A stretch of 64,000 nucleotides of DNA, taken from NCBI GenBank assembly GCA_029238935.1, contig JAQZBN010000044.1, forward strand, positions 1 to 64,000, read 5' to 3'. The position numbers were made by a program, and so were the translations under genes. This stretch comes from Herbinix sp. Lineage in GTDB: Bacteria > Bacillota > Clostridia > Lachnospirales > Lachnospiraceae. The notes under the pieces were generated by a model. The model was given only the letters and a program-made list of their open reading frames with translations, was not told the origin of the DNA and did no database searches. This document shows positions 46,626-54,810 of the stretch, piece by piece (position 1 is the stretch's first letter; the number at the start of each line of letters is the position of its first letter).

Positions 46626-47036
46626 CTAACGTTCAATGGTATCATATTTTATAATTTTAACCTCATTATAATCTATTTGAAAGGTAGCTTTATCAGTTGA
46701 TATCGTATTATGAGCTCCTATGAAAGGTCGGAATATAATATCAACTATTATCTTATCACTTGCTTCTATTACAATTGAGTCTATATCCATGTCGTACGAA
46801 TTAACATGAGCATATTCCCCGTATCGGTTTTGAACTTCTTTTTCTAGAGAAGGAAATAATAGCAACCTAATGGTACGAATGTATTCTTCTTCTGAAATAT
46901 GTTTCGAATGTATAGATGTTACCTTATTACTACTGATCGAAAGGTAATTATTATGTAAGTAGAATACAATTTCTAAAACTAAAATAATTGATAGTACCAT
47001 AATTACGAATATTGATTTAGCGTTATACTGCTTCAT
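46626..47036 (-). CDS. Hypothetical membrane-anchored protein, DUF3888-like
   Basis: A 136-residue protein with an N-terminal membrane helix (about 9-28) and a small extracellular domain. The spacing of 'RLLLFPSLEKEVQNRYGEY' and 'VDIIFRPFIGAHNTISTDKATFQI' (residues about 56-74 and 97-120) resembles DUF3888, whose conserved block contains GAHNPP. No function is known for that family. It appears to stand alone. Confidence 0.55.
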   Translation of the reverse strand: MKQYNAKSIFVIMVLSIILVLEIVFYLHNNYLSISSNKVTSIHSKHISEEEYIRTIRLLLFPSLEKEVQNRYGEYAHVNSYDMDIDSIVIEASDKIIVDIIFRPFIGAHNTISTDKATFQIDYNEVKIIKYDTIER

Positions 47037-47285
47037 AAAATCTCCGCTAAAGCATTTATCATAAATAAATTATGATTAAACGTAATTTATTATGTAGTTA
47101 ATCTATATTCAAAATCTCATGAATACCGAGAATTTCCATTGAAATATTTAGAGTATTTATCTCAATTAATGCATTCCAGAATTTTCTATAATTCACCAAG
47201 CTAGTATACATAATATCTACATAAAAAAGATATATAGTTAATTTGCTGGTAACAACATAAAATCATATCTTTGGAGGTAACAATC

Positions 47286-47474
47286 ATGAAGAAACTAATT
47301 GCAATAACGATATTCAGTTTAACCCTTATATCCTCATCTAGTACAGCATTCGCTGCAAATCATGTATCTCAAATGGCTGTAAGTAAAGGCGGTCGTTCTG
47401 TTGCAGAGTGTGCTCAAATGATGGAAAAAGGGGTTTCCAGTTGTGTGACTGACACAGGCTGCAACATGCAGTAA
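47286..47474 (+). CDS. Small secreted cysteine-containing peptide
   Basis: A 62-residue precursor. A clear signal peptide (basic start, hydrophobic core, then 'STAFA' before 'ANH') leaves a mature peptide of about 39 residues with three cysteines ('VAECAQMMEKGVSSCVTDTGC'-type spacing, residues about 39-59). The ATG at 47286 has GGAGGTAA 6-8 bases upstream, which is a strong site, and a hairpin follows. Not recognised. It could be a signalling peptide, bacteriocin-like peptide or small coat or envelope component. No maturation or immunity gene is evident nearby. Confidence 0.65.
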   Translation: MKKLIAITIFSLTLISSSSTAFAANHVSQMAVSKGGRSVAECAQMMEKGVSSCVTDTGCNMQ

Positions 47475-47498
47475 GTAACTATATTTTCTGAAAAAGAT

Positions 47499-47541
47499 GG
47501 AGCTGTCACATTAGTGGTAAAAACCGCTAGCGGACAGCTCC
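47499..47541 (+). terminator. Hairpin after the secreted peptide gene
   Basis: Arms GGAGCTGTC / GACAGCTCC (47499-47507 / 47533-47541) with an inner AGTGGT/ACCGCT stem, followed by TATTATT. Probably a terminator for the peptide gene. Confidence 0.65.
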
Positions 47542-47609
47542 TATTATTCAATCTTTAAAGTTCTTTATTTATAAAGAATGTGAAGCTAATTAACTCTGCA
47601 AATTGGGAT

Positions 47610-47888
47610 TTATCTTCGCAATTCTTCAATTCTATTCAAATATTTTTTTCTTGCAAATACAACAAATTTATACGCCATACCATCCTTCATGGTTATTGTA
47701 ACTGATGGAAAGCAAATCAACCAACCACCTATACATCCCAATATATCTGCATATTTTATTTGAAGATTACGATACTTTTTATCAACAGTTAATTTATTTG
47801 TCCTAAACACTGTCATTGTATCCGTTAAATACAATGCTCCTCCCAAAATACCTTGGTGGATAAAACTTGCTATATAAAGTTCTTTCAT
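47610..47888 (-). CDS. GRAM/PH-like domain protein
   Basis: A 92-residue single-domain protein. The pattern 'GALYLTDTMTVFRTNKL' followed by 'QIKYADILGCIG', 'SVTITMKDGMAYKFVVFARKKY' is that of bacterial GRAM domains (strand-rich PH fold ending in a helix). The ATG at 47888 has GAGGG about 8 bases upstream. Function unknown. It lies just downstream of the integrase remnant and may have come with that element. Confidence 0.6.
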   Translation of the reverse strand: MKELYIASFIHQGILGGALYLTDTMTVFRTNKLTVDKKYRNLQIKYADILGCIGGWLICFPSVTITMKDGMAYKFVVFARKKYLNRIEELRR

Positions 47889-48179
47889 AACCTATCCCTC
47901 AAAATTCATATTTGTCACTGTATAACTAAATCTTTCAATAGCAGTTTCTAAGAACAGAGAATTAACTTCTATATCATTATACATTAGAATGTAAAAATAA
48001 CCAAGTGTAATTCCCCCAAAGTTACAAGCTATTGTATATATGTTACTGTAGCTTGTTCCAGCTATCTGGAGGGGGCTTCCACCGTTGGTACATTCTGGTG
48101 ATTTAGCAACTTTTATACAGTACAAAACCAACATCACTACATATACAGCTTATGCCACTGGTGGTAACATCTGTAACTT

Positions 48180-48338
48180 CTATATACTCGTATCCGTCTC
48201 AATGTAACGGAAGAATGACAGATTATTATTCTTGTAGCTCTTCATTGTTCGTTCTGATAACTTTCTTAGCTTGCAATCGAACAAAAATTCCTTTAATACT
48301 TCTTGTAACGATAATTTCTCTTTGAGTGATTTTGACAT
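48180..48338 (-). pseudogene. Truncated tyrosine recombinase (integrase), N-terminal piece only
   Basis: Only 52 residues remain of what looks like the SAM-like core-binding domain of a phage-type integrase: 'SLQEVLKEFLFDCKLRKLSERTMKSYKNNNLSFFRYIE' covers that region (residues about 10-47). A stop follows; just past it another frame reads IEVTDVTTSGI, as in the next strand-helix of such enzymes, pointing to a frameshift. No catalytic domain (R-H-R-Y) is found downstream. The ATG at 48338 follows GGAGG, which is buried in a hairpin. It marks a decayed mobile element next to yebC. Confidence 0.7.
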
Positions 48339-48344
48339 AAAAAT

Positions 48345-48384
48345 AACCTCCATACATTTCCGCCAGTGACGGTGTACAGAGGTT
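48345..48384 (-). promoter_or_regulatory. Hairpin sequestering the ribosome site of the integrase remnant
   Basis: 12-bp arms with two wobble pairs (48345-48356 / 48373-48384). The GGAGG ribosome site (48347-48351) lies inside the stem, and TTATTTTTATG follows. It could have been a translational or transcriptional brake on integrase expression. Confidence 0.5.
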
Positions 48385-48440
48385 CTAGTAGTATATGTTA
48401 TTACAGTTTTCAAAATGTCCAGTACATCATCACTGGGCAA

Positions 48441-48482
48441 TAAATCACTGTTAAATCACTTTGTAAATCATTGATAAATCGC
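48441..48482. repeat. Four short direct repeats beside the integrase remnant
   Basis: TAAATCA occurs at 48441, 48452 and 48464, with TAAATCG at 48475, spaced 11-12 bp. One turn of helix between copies is typical of integrase arm-type or regulator sites. Confidence 0.5.
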
Positions 48483-48520
48483 TTCAGATACCGATAAATA
48501 AAGGCTTTCACAGTCCCAAC

Positions 48521-49252
48521 TTACTCATCCCAGTTATGATAAACTTCCTGCACATCATCATCCTCATCCAGTAAGTCAAGGATTTTCTGCATATTCTTCA
48601 GATCCTTTTCATCCTTAAGTTCAACCCAAGTCTGAGGAATCATAGTAACCACCTCTGCCTGTGCCATAGGAATCTTCGCTTTCTCTAAAGCTTCTCTAAC
48701 TACGCTGAAGGTATCCGGATCGGTAAATACTTCAAAGCTATCCTCTTCCTCTGAGAAATCCTCTGCTCCTGCATCCAGAGCAATCATCATGATATCATCT
48801 GCTGCCATATCGCATTCTTCTTTGTCTATGATAATCTGACCTCTCTTGTCAAACATAAAGGATACACATCCCTGTGTACCAACATTACCATATCCTTTGG
48901 TGAATGCATTACGCACATTGGAAGCTGTCCTATTCTTATTATCGGTAAGAGCATCAACGATAATTGCAATTCCGTTAGGTCCATATCCCTCATAGGATAC
49001 CATTTCGTAATTAACAGCGTTTAAATCTCCTGCTGCTTTTTTAATGCTACGGTCAATCGTATCGTTCGGCATATTATTGGATTTTGCTTTTGCAATTAGA
49101 TCCTTTAAGCGGCTGTTTGCATTAGGATCAGCACCGCCTTCTTTTACACATACAGCGATTTCACGGCCTAACTTAGTAAAAATTTTGCCTTTTGCTGAAT
49201 CATTTCTTTCTTTTTTATGTTTAATATTCGCAAATTTAGAATGTCCTGACAT
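48521..49252 (-). CDS. YebC/PmpR-family protein
   Basis: A 243-residue member of the YebC family, described as DNA-binding regulators and, more recently, as translation factors easing stalls at proline runs. The start 'GHSKFANIKHKKERNDSAKGKIFTKLGREI' region (residues 3-32) is diagnostic, and the three-domain length is normal ('YEGYGPNGIAIIVDALTDN' marks domain 2). It follows argR by 11 bases, so its expression may depend on the argR transcript, although a TTGACA-type box lies inside the argR end. Family assignment is secure; the role is not. Confidence 0.94.
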   Translation of the reverse strand: MSGHSKFANIKHKKERNDSAKGKIFTKLGREIAVCVKEGGADPNANSRLKDLIAKAKSNNMPNDTIDRSIKKAAGDLNAVNYEMVSYEGYGPNGIAIIVDALTDNKNRTASNVRNAFTKGYGNVGTQGCVSFMFDKRGQIIIDKEECDMAADDIMMIALDAGAEDFSEEEDSFEVFTDPDTFSVVREALEKAKIPMAQAEVVTMIPQTWVELKDEKDLKNMQKILDLLDEDDDVQEVYHNWDE

Positions 49253-49263
49253 ATGAATTCTCC

Positions 49264-49668
49264 TTATCCTTCCTGATTCAAAATAGCCTTAAGTATTTTA
49301 ACACCATTTTTATTGTCAAGCAAGTACATATGAAGTTCATCTAAAGCAGCGGCTACTGCCATCGCCATTCCGGATACGGTCTTTATAACCAAGATATTCT
49401 GTGCCATATCCATAGAGATAAAGCCATCCCGAAGTACACGGGTGTATTTCTCACTCATGCCAGGCTCTGTTTTCTGAAGGACGATATATTTTTGTCTTCC
49501 TCCGTCCACTGCAACCTTCGTTAACTTTAATTCTCTGATATCTCTTGATACGGTTGCCTGAGTTACATTATACCCATCTTGCATTAAGCGATCAGCCAAT
49601 TCTTCTTGAGTTTCAATATCATATTTACTAATTAATTCGATGATTTTACTCTGTCTGCTTATTTTCAT
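49264..49668 (-). CDS. argR: Arginine repressor ArgR/AhrC lacking the arginine-binding motif
   Basis: A 134-residue protein, against about 150 for the family. The N-terminal winged helix is intact ('IETQEELADRLMQDGYNVTQATVSRDIRELKL', about 18-49). The C-terminal domain begins normally ('ILVIKTVSGMAMAVAAALDELH', about 92-113) but the next block, which in homologues contains G-T-I-x-G-D-D-T with the two Asp that bind arginine and hold the hexamer, is missing; the protein ends 'LLDNKNGVKILKAIL'. Either about 15 residues were deleted in frame or the tail was replaced. Corepressor response is probably altered. It lies at the break where recN should follow. Confidence 0.88.
   Translation of the reverse strand: MKISRQSKIIELISKYDIETQEELADRLMQDGYNVTQATVSRDIRELKLTKVAVDGGRQKYIVLQKTEPGMSEKYTRVLRDGFISMDMAQNILVIKTVSGMAMAVAAALDELHMYLLDNKNGVKILKAILNQEG
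49291..49319 (-). promoter_or_regulatory. Possible internal promoter for yebC
   Basis: On the minus strand TTGACA (49314-49319) with ATACTT or TACTTA 17-18 bases downstream, inside the altered end of argR. Good -35, poor -10. Confidence 0.35.
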
Positions 49669-49842
49669 CTTTTCCTTACCTTTCTTAAGCCTAAAGACAT
49701 ATCAATCGCTTATTGCTGTTATACAATTACCGTCCAAGTAAATCAGGATTAATATCTTAAGCTACTTATATTAGAATGCATCAATCTTATACATTCGGTA
49801 TCCTATGAATTTATATTTTTAACCTATGCCACCTATGAGAGG

Positions 49843-50733
49843 TTATTGATCTGCATCATCCTCACATTTAATCAGTTTGGACCGAAGAATCTCATAGATT
49901 CCTTTCTGATGCAAACGTATTAATTTCGTGTCATGAACTGCTTTTTTTATTAATATAACATCCTCGGTACCTAAATCAATTACTTTGTTCCCATCAAAGG
50001 TTGCAATCACTTCGGTTTGTTGGGACTTTTTACTTTTACCAACTACTACCTTAATCGTATCTTCCGCAGGTACGACAATACTTCTCGGACTTATCGAATG
50101 AGGGCAGATTGGCGTGATGACCATAACGCTGGCTTTTGGCATAATAACCGGTCCTCCGGCTGATAAATTATATGCCGTAGACCCCGTAGGTGTTGAGATT
50201 ATCACTCCATCGCCTCGAAAATTATCCACCAACTCATCATTCACATAAATTCCAAGACTGACAATTCGTGAAAAGCCTTTTCTTGCAATTACGATATCAT
50301 TGAGGGAATATCCATTCGGTGAGGTTGTTAATACTGTCTGAGGTTCTCTTCCATAATGGATGTCACCTTCTATCATCATTCTTGTTTCTAATCTATATTT
50401 ATCTTCAAATAATGAATTTAACGCTTCTTCAACATGATTTTCTTCAATTTCAGCCAGAAATCCAACCGTACCCAGATTCACCCCTAATATGGGGATATCA
50501 AAGGACATCAAATCATTCGCTGCCTGAATAATGGTTCCGTCACCACCGAGAACGATTGCACATTCAATATTTTCAGGAATTGTCATGGTATGAAGCATAC
50601 CTTTTTTATCCCATTGGGACAGACCAGAAAATGTTACCTCTTTCCCTGCATTTCTGATATAGTCAGCAATTTTATTGGTAACCTTGTAATCCTTATCTTT
50701 TTCTTTGTTTGTGATGACAAGAAATCTGTCCAT
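49843..50733 (-). CDS. nadK: NAD kinase
   Basis: A 296-residue ATP-NAD kinase making NADP. The nucleotide motif 'VLGGDGTIIQAAND' (about 61-74) and 'GVNLGTVGFLAEI' (about 90-102) are intact, and the conserved 'GDGVIISTPTGSTAYNLSAGGPVI' block (about 173-196) completes the active site. It lies between tlyA and argR, its usual place in clostridia. The ATG at 50733 has GGGAG about 11 bases upstream. Assignment is secure. Confidence 0.95.
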   Translation of the reverse strand: MDRFLVITNKEKDKDYKVTNKIADYIRNAGKEVTFSGLSQWDKKGMLHTMTIPENIECAIVLGGDGTIIQAANDLMSFDIPILGVNLGTVGFLAEIEENHVEEALNSLFEDKYRLETRMMIEGDIHYGREPQTVLTTSPNGYSLNDIVIARKGFSRIVSLGIYVNDELVDNFRGDGVIISTPTGSTAYNLSAGGPVIMPKASVMVITPICPHSISPRSIVVPAEDTIKVVVGKSKKSQQTEVIATFDGNKVIDLGTEDVILIKKAVHDTKLIRLHQKGIYEILRSKLIKCEDDADQ

Positions 50734-50818
50734 GAATGCTATTGCTCCCTTTTCCTATACTAAAGAATATATCAAAAAAAGTCTAACATACTATTCCATA
50801 AATTTCAAGAAAACTTTC

Positions 50819-51685
50819 TTAATCCAACTGTTGGTGGGCTTTTTCGACGGTTTGCTTAATGATATCTATGGAAATATTTTTACCAATGAAGACATCTGTG
50901 CATTCTGCTTCTTCTTCACTACACTCTTTATCAAAATTAATCTCTACTTCTGTTTGGACTTTTATTAAATGAAGTAAATACTCTATATTACCTTCAGGTC
51001 CTCGAATTGGTGAATAATCCAGGTCAAGGCAATCAAAACCGATGGAAGCCGCAAATGAAGATACTAGTTCAATTACTTCCTGATGAACGCTCTTTTCACG
51101 GACAACTCCCTTTTTACCAACCTTCTCTCTACCAGCCTCAAACTGTGGCTTAATCAGGCATACCACTTCTCCCGATGGCGATAATAAATTCCGTACTGCC
51201 CGTAATACTTTTGTCAAAGAGATAAAGGATACATCGATGGAAGCAAAAGCAATCGGATCCTCAATCTGTTCCGGGAGCAGATAACGAATATTGGTTTTCT
51301 CCATGGAGATAACACGTTCATCCTGTCGCAGTTTCCACGCTAATTGATTTGTCCCTACGTCAACTGCATAGACTTTGATTGCACCATTTTGCAGCATACA
51401 GTCTGTGAAACCACCGGTGGAGGAGCCAACATCCATGCATATTTTGCCTTCGAGTTTTAAATGATAGCGTTCCATCGCCTTTTCTAATTTTAAACCACCA
51501 CGGCTTACATACTTAAGAACAGCACCTTTTACTTCAATCTGTACATCCTCCGGGAAGGTACTACCAGCTTTATCTTCTCTTTGTCCATCAACGAATACAT
51601 TGCCGGACATGATGATCGCTTTGGCCTTTTCCCTAGATTCTGCCAGATTTCTATTTACCAATAATACATCCAATCGTTCCTTCAC
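50819..51685 (-). CDS. tlyA: TlyA-family rRNA (cytidine-2'-O)-methyltransferase
   Basis: A 288-residue protein with an N-terminal S4 RNA-binding domain ('ERLDVLLVNRNLAESREKAK', about 3-22) and a Rossmann methyltransferase ('CMDVGSSTGGFTDCMLQ', about 82-98). TlyA methylates ribosomal RNA; the older hemolysin label is not well founded. I prefer the GTG at 51685, with GGAG 5 bases upstream and the S4 domain starting at once; a TTG at 51718 gives 11 extra residues. Upstream neighbour dxs, downstream nadK, as in relatives. Confidence 0.92.
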   Translation of the reverse strand: MKERLDVLLVNRNLAESREKAKAIIMSGNVFVDGQREDKAGSTFPEDVQIEVKGAVLKYVSRGGLKLEKAMERYHLKLEGKICMDVGSSTGGFTDCMLQNGAIKVYAVDVGTNQLAWKLRQDERVISMEKTNIRYLLPEQIEDPIAFASIDVSFISLTKVLRAVRNLLSPSGEVVCLIKPQFEAGREKVGKKGVVREKSVHQEVIELVSSFAASIGFDCLDLDYSPIRGPEGNIEYLLHLIKVQTEVEINFDKECSEEEAECTDVFIGKNISIDIIKQTVEKAHQQLD

Positions 51686-51742
51686 TTTATCTCCAAGCCC
51701 TTCTATCTGTATCCCCAAACGATCTAATATTGGGGGTATCCT

Positions 51743-53611
51743 CTATTTTAACTCATCCTTTATTTTCTTAAGTATTCCTTTTTTATCCATACCATACTTC
51801 TCCATCAACTCAGCTACGGAACCCTGCTCAATGAAGGAATCCGGTAATGAGATGTTGATCAGATCAACCTGCTTCAACTTTCTTTCACAAATAAAATCAG
51901 CGACTTTCTGTCCAAAGCCTCCACTACGAACATTTTCCTCCATTGTAATGAATACTTTATGACTTTCCGCCAGTTGTTCCAGAAGATTATAATCAATTGG
52001 AGATACAAAACGTACGTTAACCAAGGTTACCTTGTGGCCTGCAGTTTCTAGTTCCTCAACTACCTCTACCGCTGTCTCCACCATGCTTCCCACCGCTAGA
52101 ATTGCTATCTCGGAACCTTCTGTAATCAATTCACTCTTACCATATTCGATTGGAGCTTGGTATTCTTTTAACCCCTGGTAAGCATCCCCTCTAGGGTATC
52201 GGATAGCAACCGGTCCTTGATATTCTATTGCATAAGCTAGCATATCTTCTAATTCAAAGCGATTTTTCGGCGCCATTACTGTCATATTTGGGATATGAGA
52301 AAGGTAGGACAAATCAAAGATTCCCTGATGGGTTGCACCATCTTTTCCTACTATTCCGCCTCGATCAATGGCAAAAACAACAGGAAGTTTGCTGATACAA
52401 ACATCATGGATGATCTGGTCATAGGCTCTCTGTAAGAAGGTCGAATAAATTGCAACTACGGGGCGAAATCCGCCGATAGCAAGACCAGCTGCAAATGTCA
52501 CAGCATGTTCTTCTGCTATTCCTACATCAAAGAAACGATCAGGAAACTTTTTCTTAAAGTCCATAAGCCCCGTGCCATAAGGCATAGCTGCACTGATGGT
52601 TACTAATTTATCATTCACGTCACCATATCGAACAATAGCATCGGAGAACACCTTGGTATACGAAATTCCCTGTTGAGATTTCACCGGCATTCCGCTCTTT
52701 ACGTCAAAAGGATCGACACCATGATAACGGCTCGGATTCTTCTCAGCTAGAGGATAACCTTTTCCTTTCTTCGTGATAACATGAACAACAACTGCCTTTT
52801 TCGCTTTGGCAGCTGATGCAAAGGCTGTACTCATTTGTGCTATGTTATGACCGTCAATTGGTCCGATGTATGTTAAACCCATATCTTCAAAAAACATACT
52901 CGGAAGCATAAAGTATTTAATTGCATCCTTTGACCGCTTTAATTGATCGACAACTGCTTTTCCTACCCTAGGCATCTGATTTAATGTATTTTCAATGTTT
53001 TCTTTTAGTCCGGTATACTTTGTATTGGTTCTTAATTTTGCTAGATAATTCGCCATGCCACCTACATTTTCTGAGATCGACATATTGTTATCATTTAAAA
53101 CTATGATCATATTACTCTTTAATCTACCTGCATTATTAAGAGCTTCAAATGCCATTCCTCCAGTGAGAGCACCATCTCCTAAAACCGCTACGACCTTATG
53201 ATTTTCGCCACTTAAGTCTCTAGCCTTCACTAGCCCTAAAGCTGCCGAAACCGCTGTGGAGCTATGCCCGGTGTCAAATGAGTCATAAACACTTTCTTCT
53301 GTTTTCGGGAATCCACTAATTCCGTTCATCTGTCTAAGTGTAGAAAAAAGGTCTTTTCTCCCTGTCAGAAGCTTATGAGTATATGCTTGATGGCCTACAT
53401 CCCATACTAATTTATCGGATGGAAAATTCAAAAATAGATGAAGTGCCATTGTAAGCTCTACCACACCCAAATTAGAGGCAAGATGCCCACCGGTTTTGCT
53501 GACATGATTGATTAAAAAGGTCCTGATTTCCTCAGTTAATTTTTTGTAATCCTTCTCATTTACCTTCTTTATATCATTAGCATCATTGATTGTATCTAAT
53601 ATCTTTGGCAA
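51743..53611 (-). CDS. dxs: 1-deoxy-D-xylulose-5-phosphate synthase
   Basis: A 622-residue thiamine-diphosphate enzyme joining pyruvate and glyceraldehyde 3-phosphate, first step of the MEP isoprenoid route. Seen: 'LVWDVGHQAYTHKLLTGR', the ThDP/Mg motif 'GDGALTGGMAFEALNNAG', and in the second domain 'GIAEEHAVTFAAGLA' with the catalytic Glu. The start is uncertain: I prefer the TTG at 53611, which has AGAGG 9 bases upstream, over a GTG at 53635 that lies above that site. It follows ispA closely, so both isoprenoid genes are in one transcript. Assignment is secure. Confidence 0.96.
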   Translation of the reverse strand: MPKILDTINDANDIKKVNEKDYKKLTEEIRTFLINHVSKTGGHLASNLGVVELTMALHLFLNFPSDKLVWDVGHQAYTHKLLTGRKDLFSTLRQMNGISGFPKTEESVYDSFDTGHSSTAVSAALGLVKARDLSGENHKVVAVLGDGALTGGMAFEALNNAGRLKSNMIIVLNDNNMSISENVGGMANYLAKLRTNTKYTGLKENIENTLNQMPRVGKAVVDQLKRSKDAIKYFMLPSMFFEDMGLTYIGPIDGHNIAQMSTAFASAAKAKKAVVVHVITKKGKGYPLAEKNPSRYHGVDPFDVKSGMPVKSQQGISYTKVFSDAIVRYGDVNDKLVTISAAMPYGTGLMDFKKKFPDRFFDVGIAEEHAVTFAAGLAIGGFRPVVAIYSTFLQRAYDQIIHDVCISKLPVVFAIDRGGIVGKDGATHQGIFDLSYLSHIPNMTVMAPKNRFELEDMLAYAIEYQGPVAIRYPRGDAYQGLKEYQAPIEYGKSELITEGSEIAILAVGSMVETAVEVVEELETAGHKVTLVNVRFVSPIDYNLLEQLAESHKVFITMEENVRSGGFGQKVADFICERKLKQVDLINISLPDSFIEQGSVAELMEKYGMDKKGILKKIKDELK

Positions 53612-53669
53612 ATTGTTCAACCTCTTTCTTTTCACATCTAGGCATTACCTTGATCTATTACAAAACTTC

Positions 53670-54590
53670 TTATTTTTCTCTATTGATTAGCTTTATGATT
53701 AATTCTCTTAAATATTCGTTTTTGGAATCAAATGTATCGTATTCCTCCAATGCCTTTTGAGAAGCTTCATAGACCATTTGACTAGCTTGTTCAATCCCCA
53801 TTAATGTCACATAGGTTATCTTTTCATTCTTTTCATCACTGTGAACTGGTTTACCCAGAACTTCTGTAGTACTTGTGACATCCAGGATGTCATCTTTAAT
53901 TTGGAATGCTAAGCCTACATTACTTGCAATCCGCTCAATTTTTTTCACTGCTTCTTCCTCTGCACCGGCCAGTACTGCACCGATCATAAAAGATGCTTCT
54001 ATTAAAGCACCGGTCTTCAACCGATAGATAAAATCCAATCTGTCTCGGTCCGTGTTATTTTCCGTTTCTTCCACATCTACCGTTTGTCCGCCTATCATTC
54101 CATAGATTCCAGCTTTATTCGCTAATATTTGAATAGCTTTACCTACTCTTTGATAGCGGATAGAGGTATCCATTGTATCTGGTAATTCTTCTATATAGGA
54201 AAATGCTTTTGATGCTGTCTCAAAGGCATAGTTTAATAGACCATCTCCTGCTAAGATGGCCATCGCTTCACCGAACACCACATGGGTTGTTTTACGACCT
54301 CTTCTGTATTCATCGTTATCCATTGCCGGAAGATCATCGTGTACCAGAGAATAGGTATGAATCATCTCCATCGCAGCCATAAATGGCTCTACTAATATCG
54401 TATCTTCTCCCCTAAATAAATGAAAGGCTTCTTTCATAATCATCGGTCGTAATCTCTTACCGCCGGCCAAAACACTATAATTCATCGCTTCCAGAACTGT
54501 TCTCTGGTATCCCTCTTCTTTTGGCAGGAACTTTTCTAGAATATGCTCTATATTACTGACCTTTTGTTTTAAATCATCATCAAAGTTCAT
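53670..54590 (-). CDS. ispA: Polyprenyl (farnesyl) diphosphate synthase
   Basis: A 306-residue all-helical prenyltransferase condensing isopentenyl diphosphate with allylic diphosphates. The first aspartate motif is 'DDLPAMDND' (two-residue insertion, typical of bacterial farnesyl diphosphate synthase) and the second is 'IKDDILDVT'. 'GGKRLRPM' binds the diphosphate. The ATG at 54590 lies inside the end of xseB (11-base overlap), with GGTGAG upstream, so translation is coupled. Product length, C15 or C20, cannot be settled by eye. Confidence 0.94.
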   Translation of the reverse strand: MNFDDDLKQKVSNIEHILEKFLPKEEGYQRTVLEAMNYSVLAGGKRLRPMIMKEAFHLFRGEDTILVEPFMAAMEMIHTYSLVHDDLPAMDNDEYRRGRKTTHVVFGEAMAILAGDGLLNYAFETASKAFSYIEELPDTMDTSIRYQRVGKAIQILANKAGIYGMIGGQTVDVEETENNTDRDRLDFIYRLKTGALIEASFMIGAVLAGAEEEAVKKIERIASNVGLAFQIKDDILDVTSTTEVLGKPVHSDEKNEKITYVTLMGIEQASQMVYEASQKALEEYDTFDSKNEYLRELIIKLINREK

Positions 54591-54789
54591 TAGACTCACC
54601 ATTCTCACTTAATATTATCAATTGCTTCTCTACCTTATCGATGGAATCGTTACAGGATTTTAAAAGCTTAATACCTTCTTGATATAACTGAAAGGAATCT
54701 TCTAAGCTGACATCGGATTTCTCCAACTGAACAATGATTTGATTTAATTTATCGAAGGACTCTTCCAGTTTTAACTCTTTTTCTGCCAT
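54580..54789 (-). CDS. xseB: Exodeoxyribonuclease VII small subunit
   Basis: A 69-residue helical protein with the family pattern 'SFDKLNQIIVQLEKSDVSLEDSFQLYQEGIKLLKSC' (residues about 9-45). With XseA it forms exonuclease VII, which degrades single-stranded DNA. It lies 21 bases after xseA and overlaps ispA. Assignment is secure. Confidence 0.94.
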   Translation of the reverse strand: MAEKELKLEESFDKLNQIIVQLEKSDVSLEDSFQLYQEGIKLLKSCNDSIDKVEKQLIILSENGESNEL

Positions 54790-54810
54790 CGTACTACTCC
54801 TTTTCCGGAT

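Noticed and set aside
47892-48137. 81-codon minus-strand frame between the GRAM-like gene and the integrase remnant
   Set aside because: It lies where the rest of the integrase should be and has no clear ribosome site; more likely decayed sequence than a gene.
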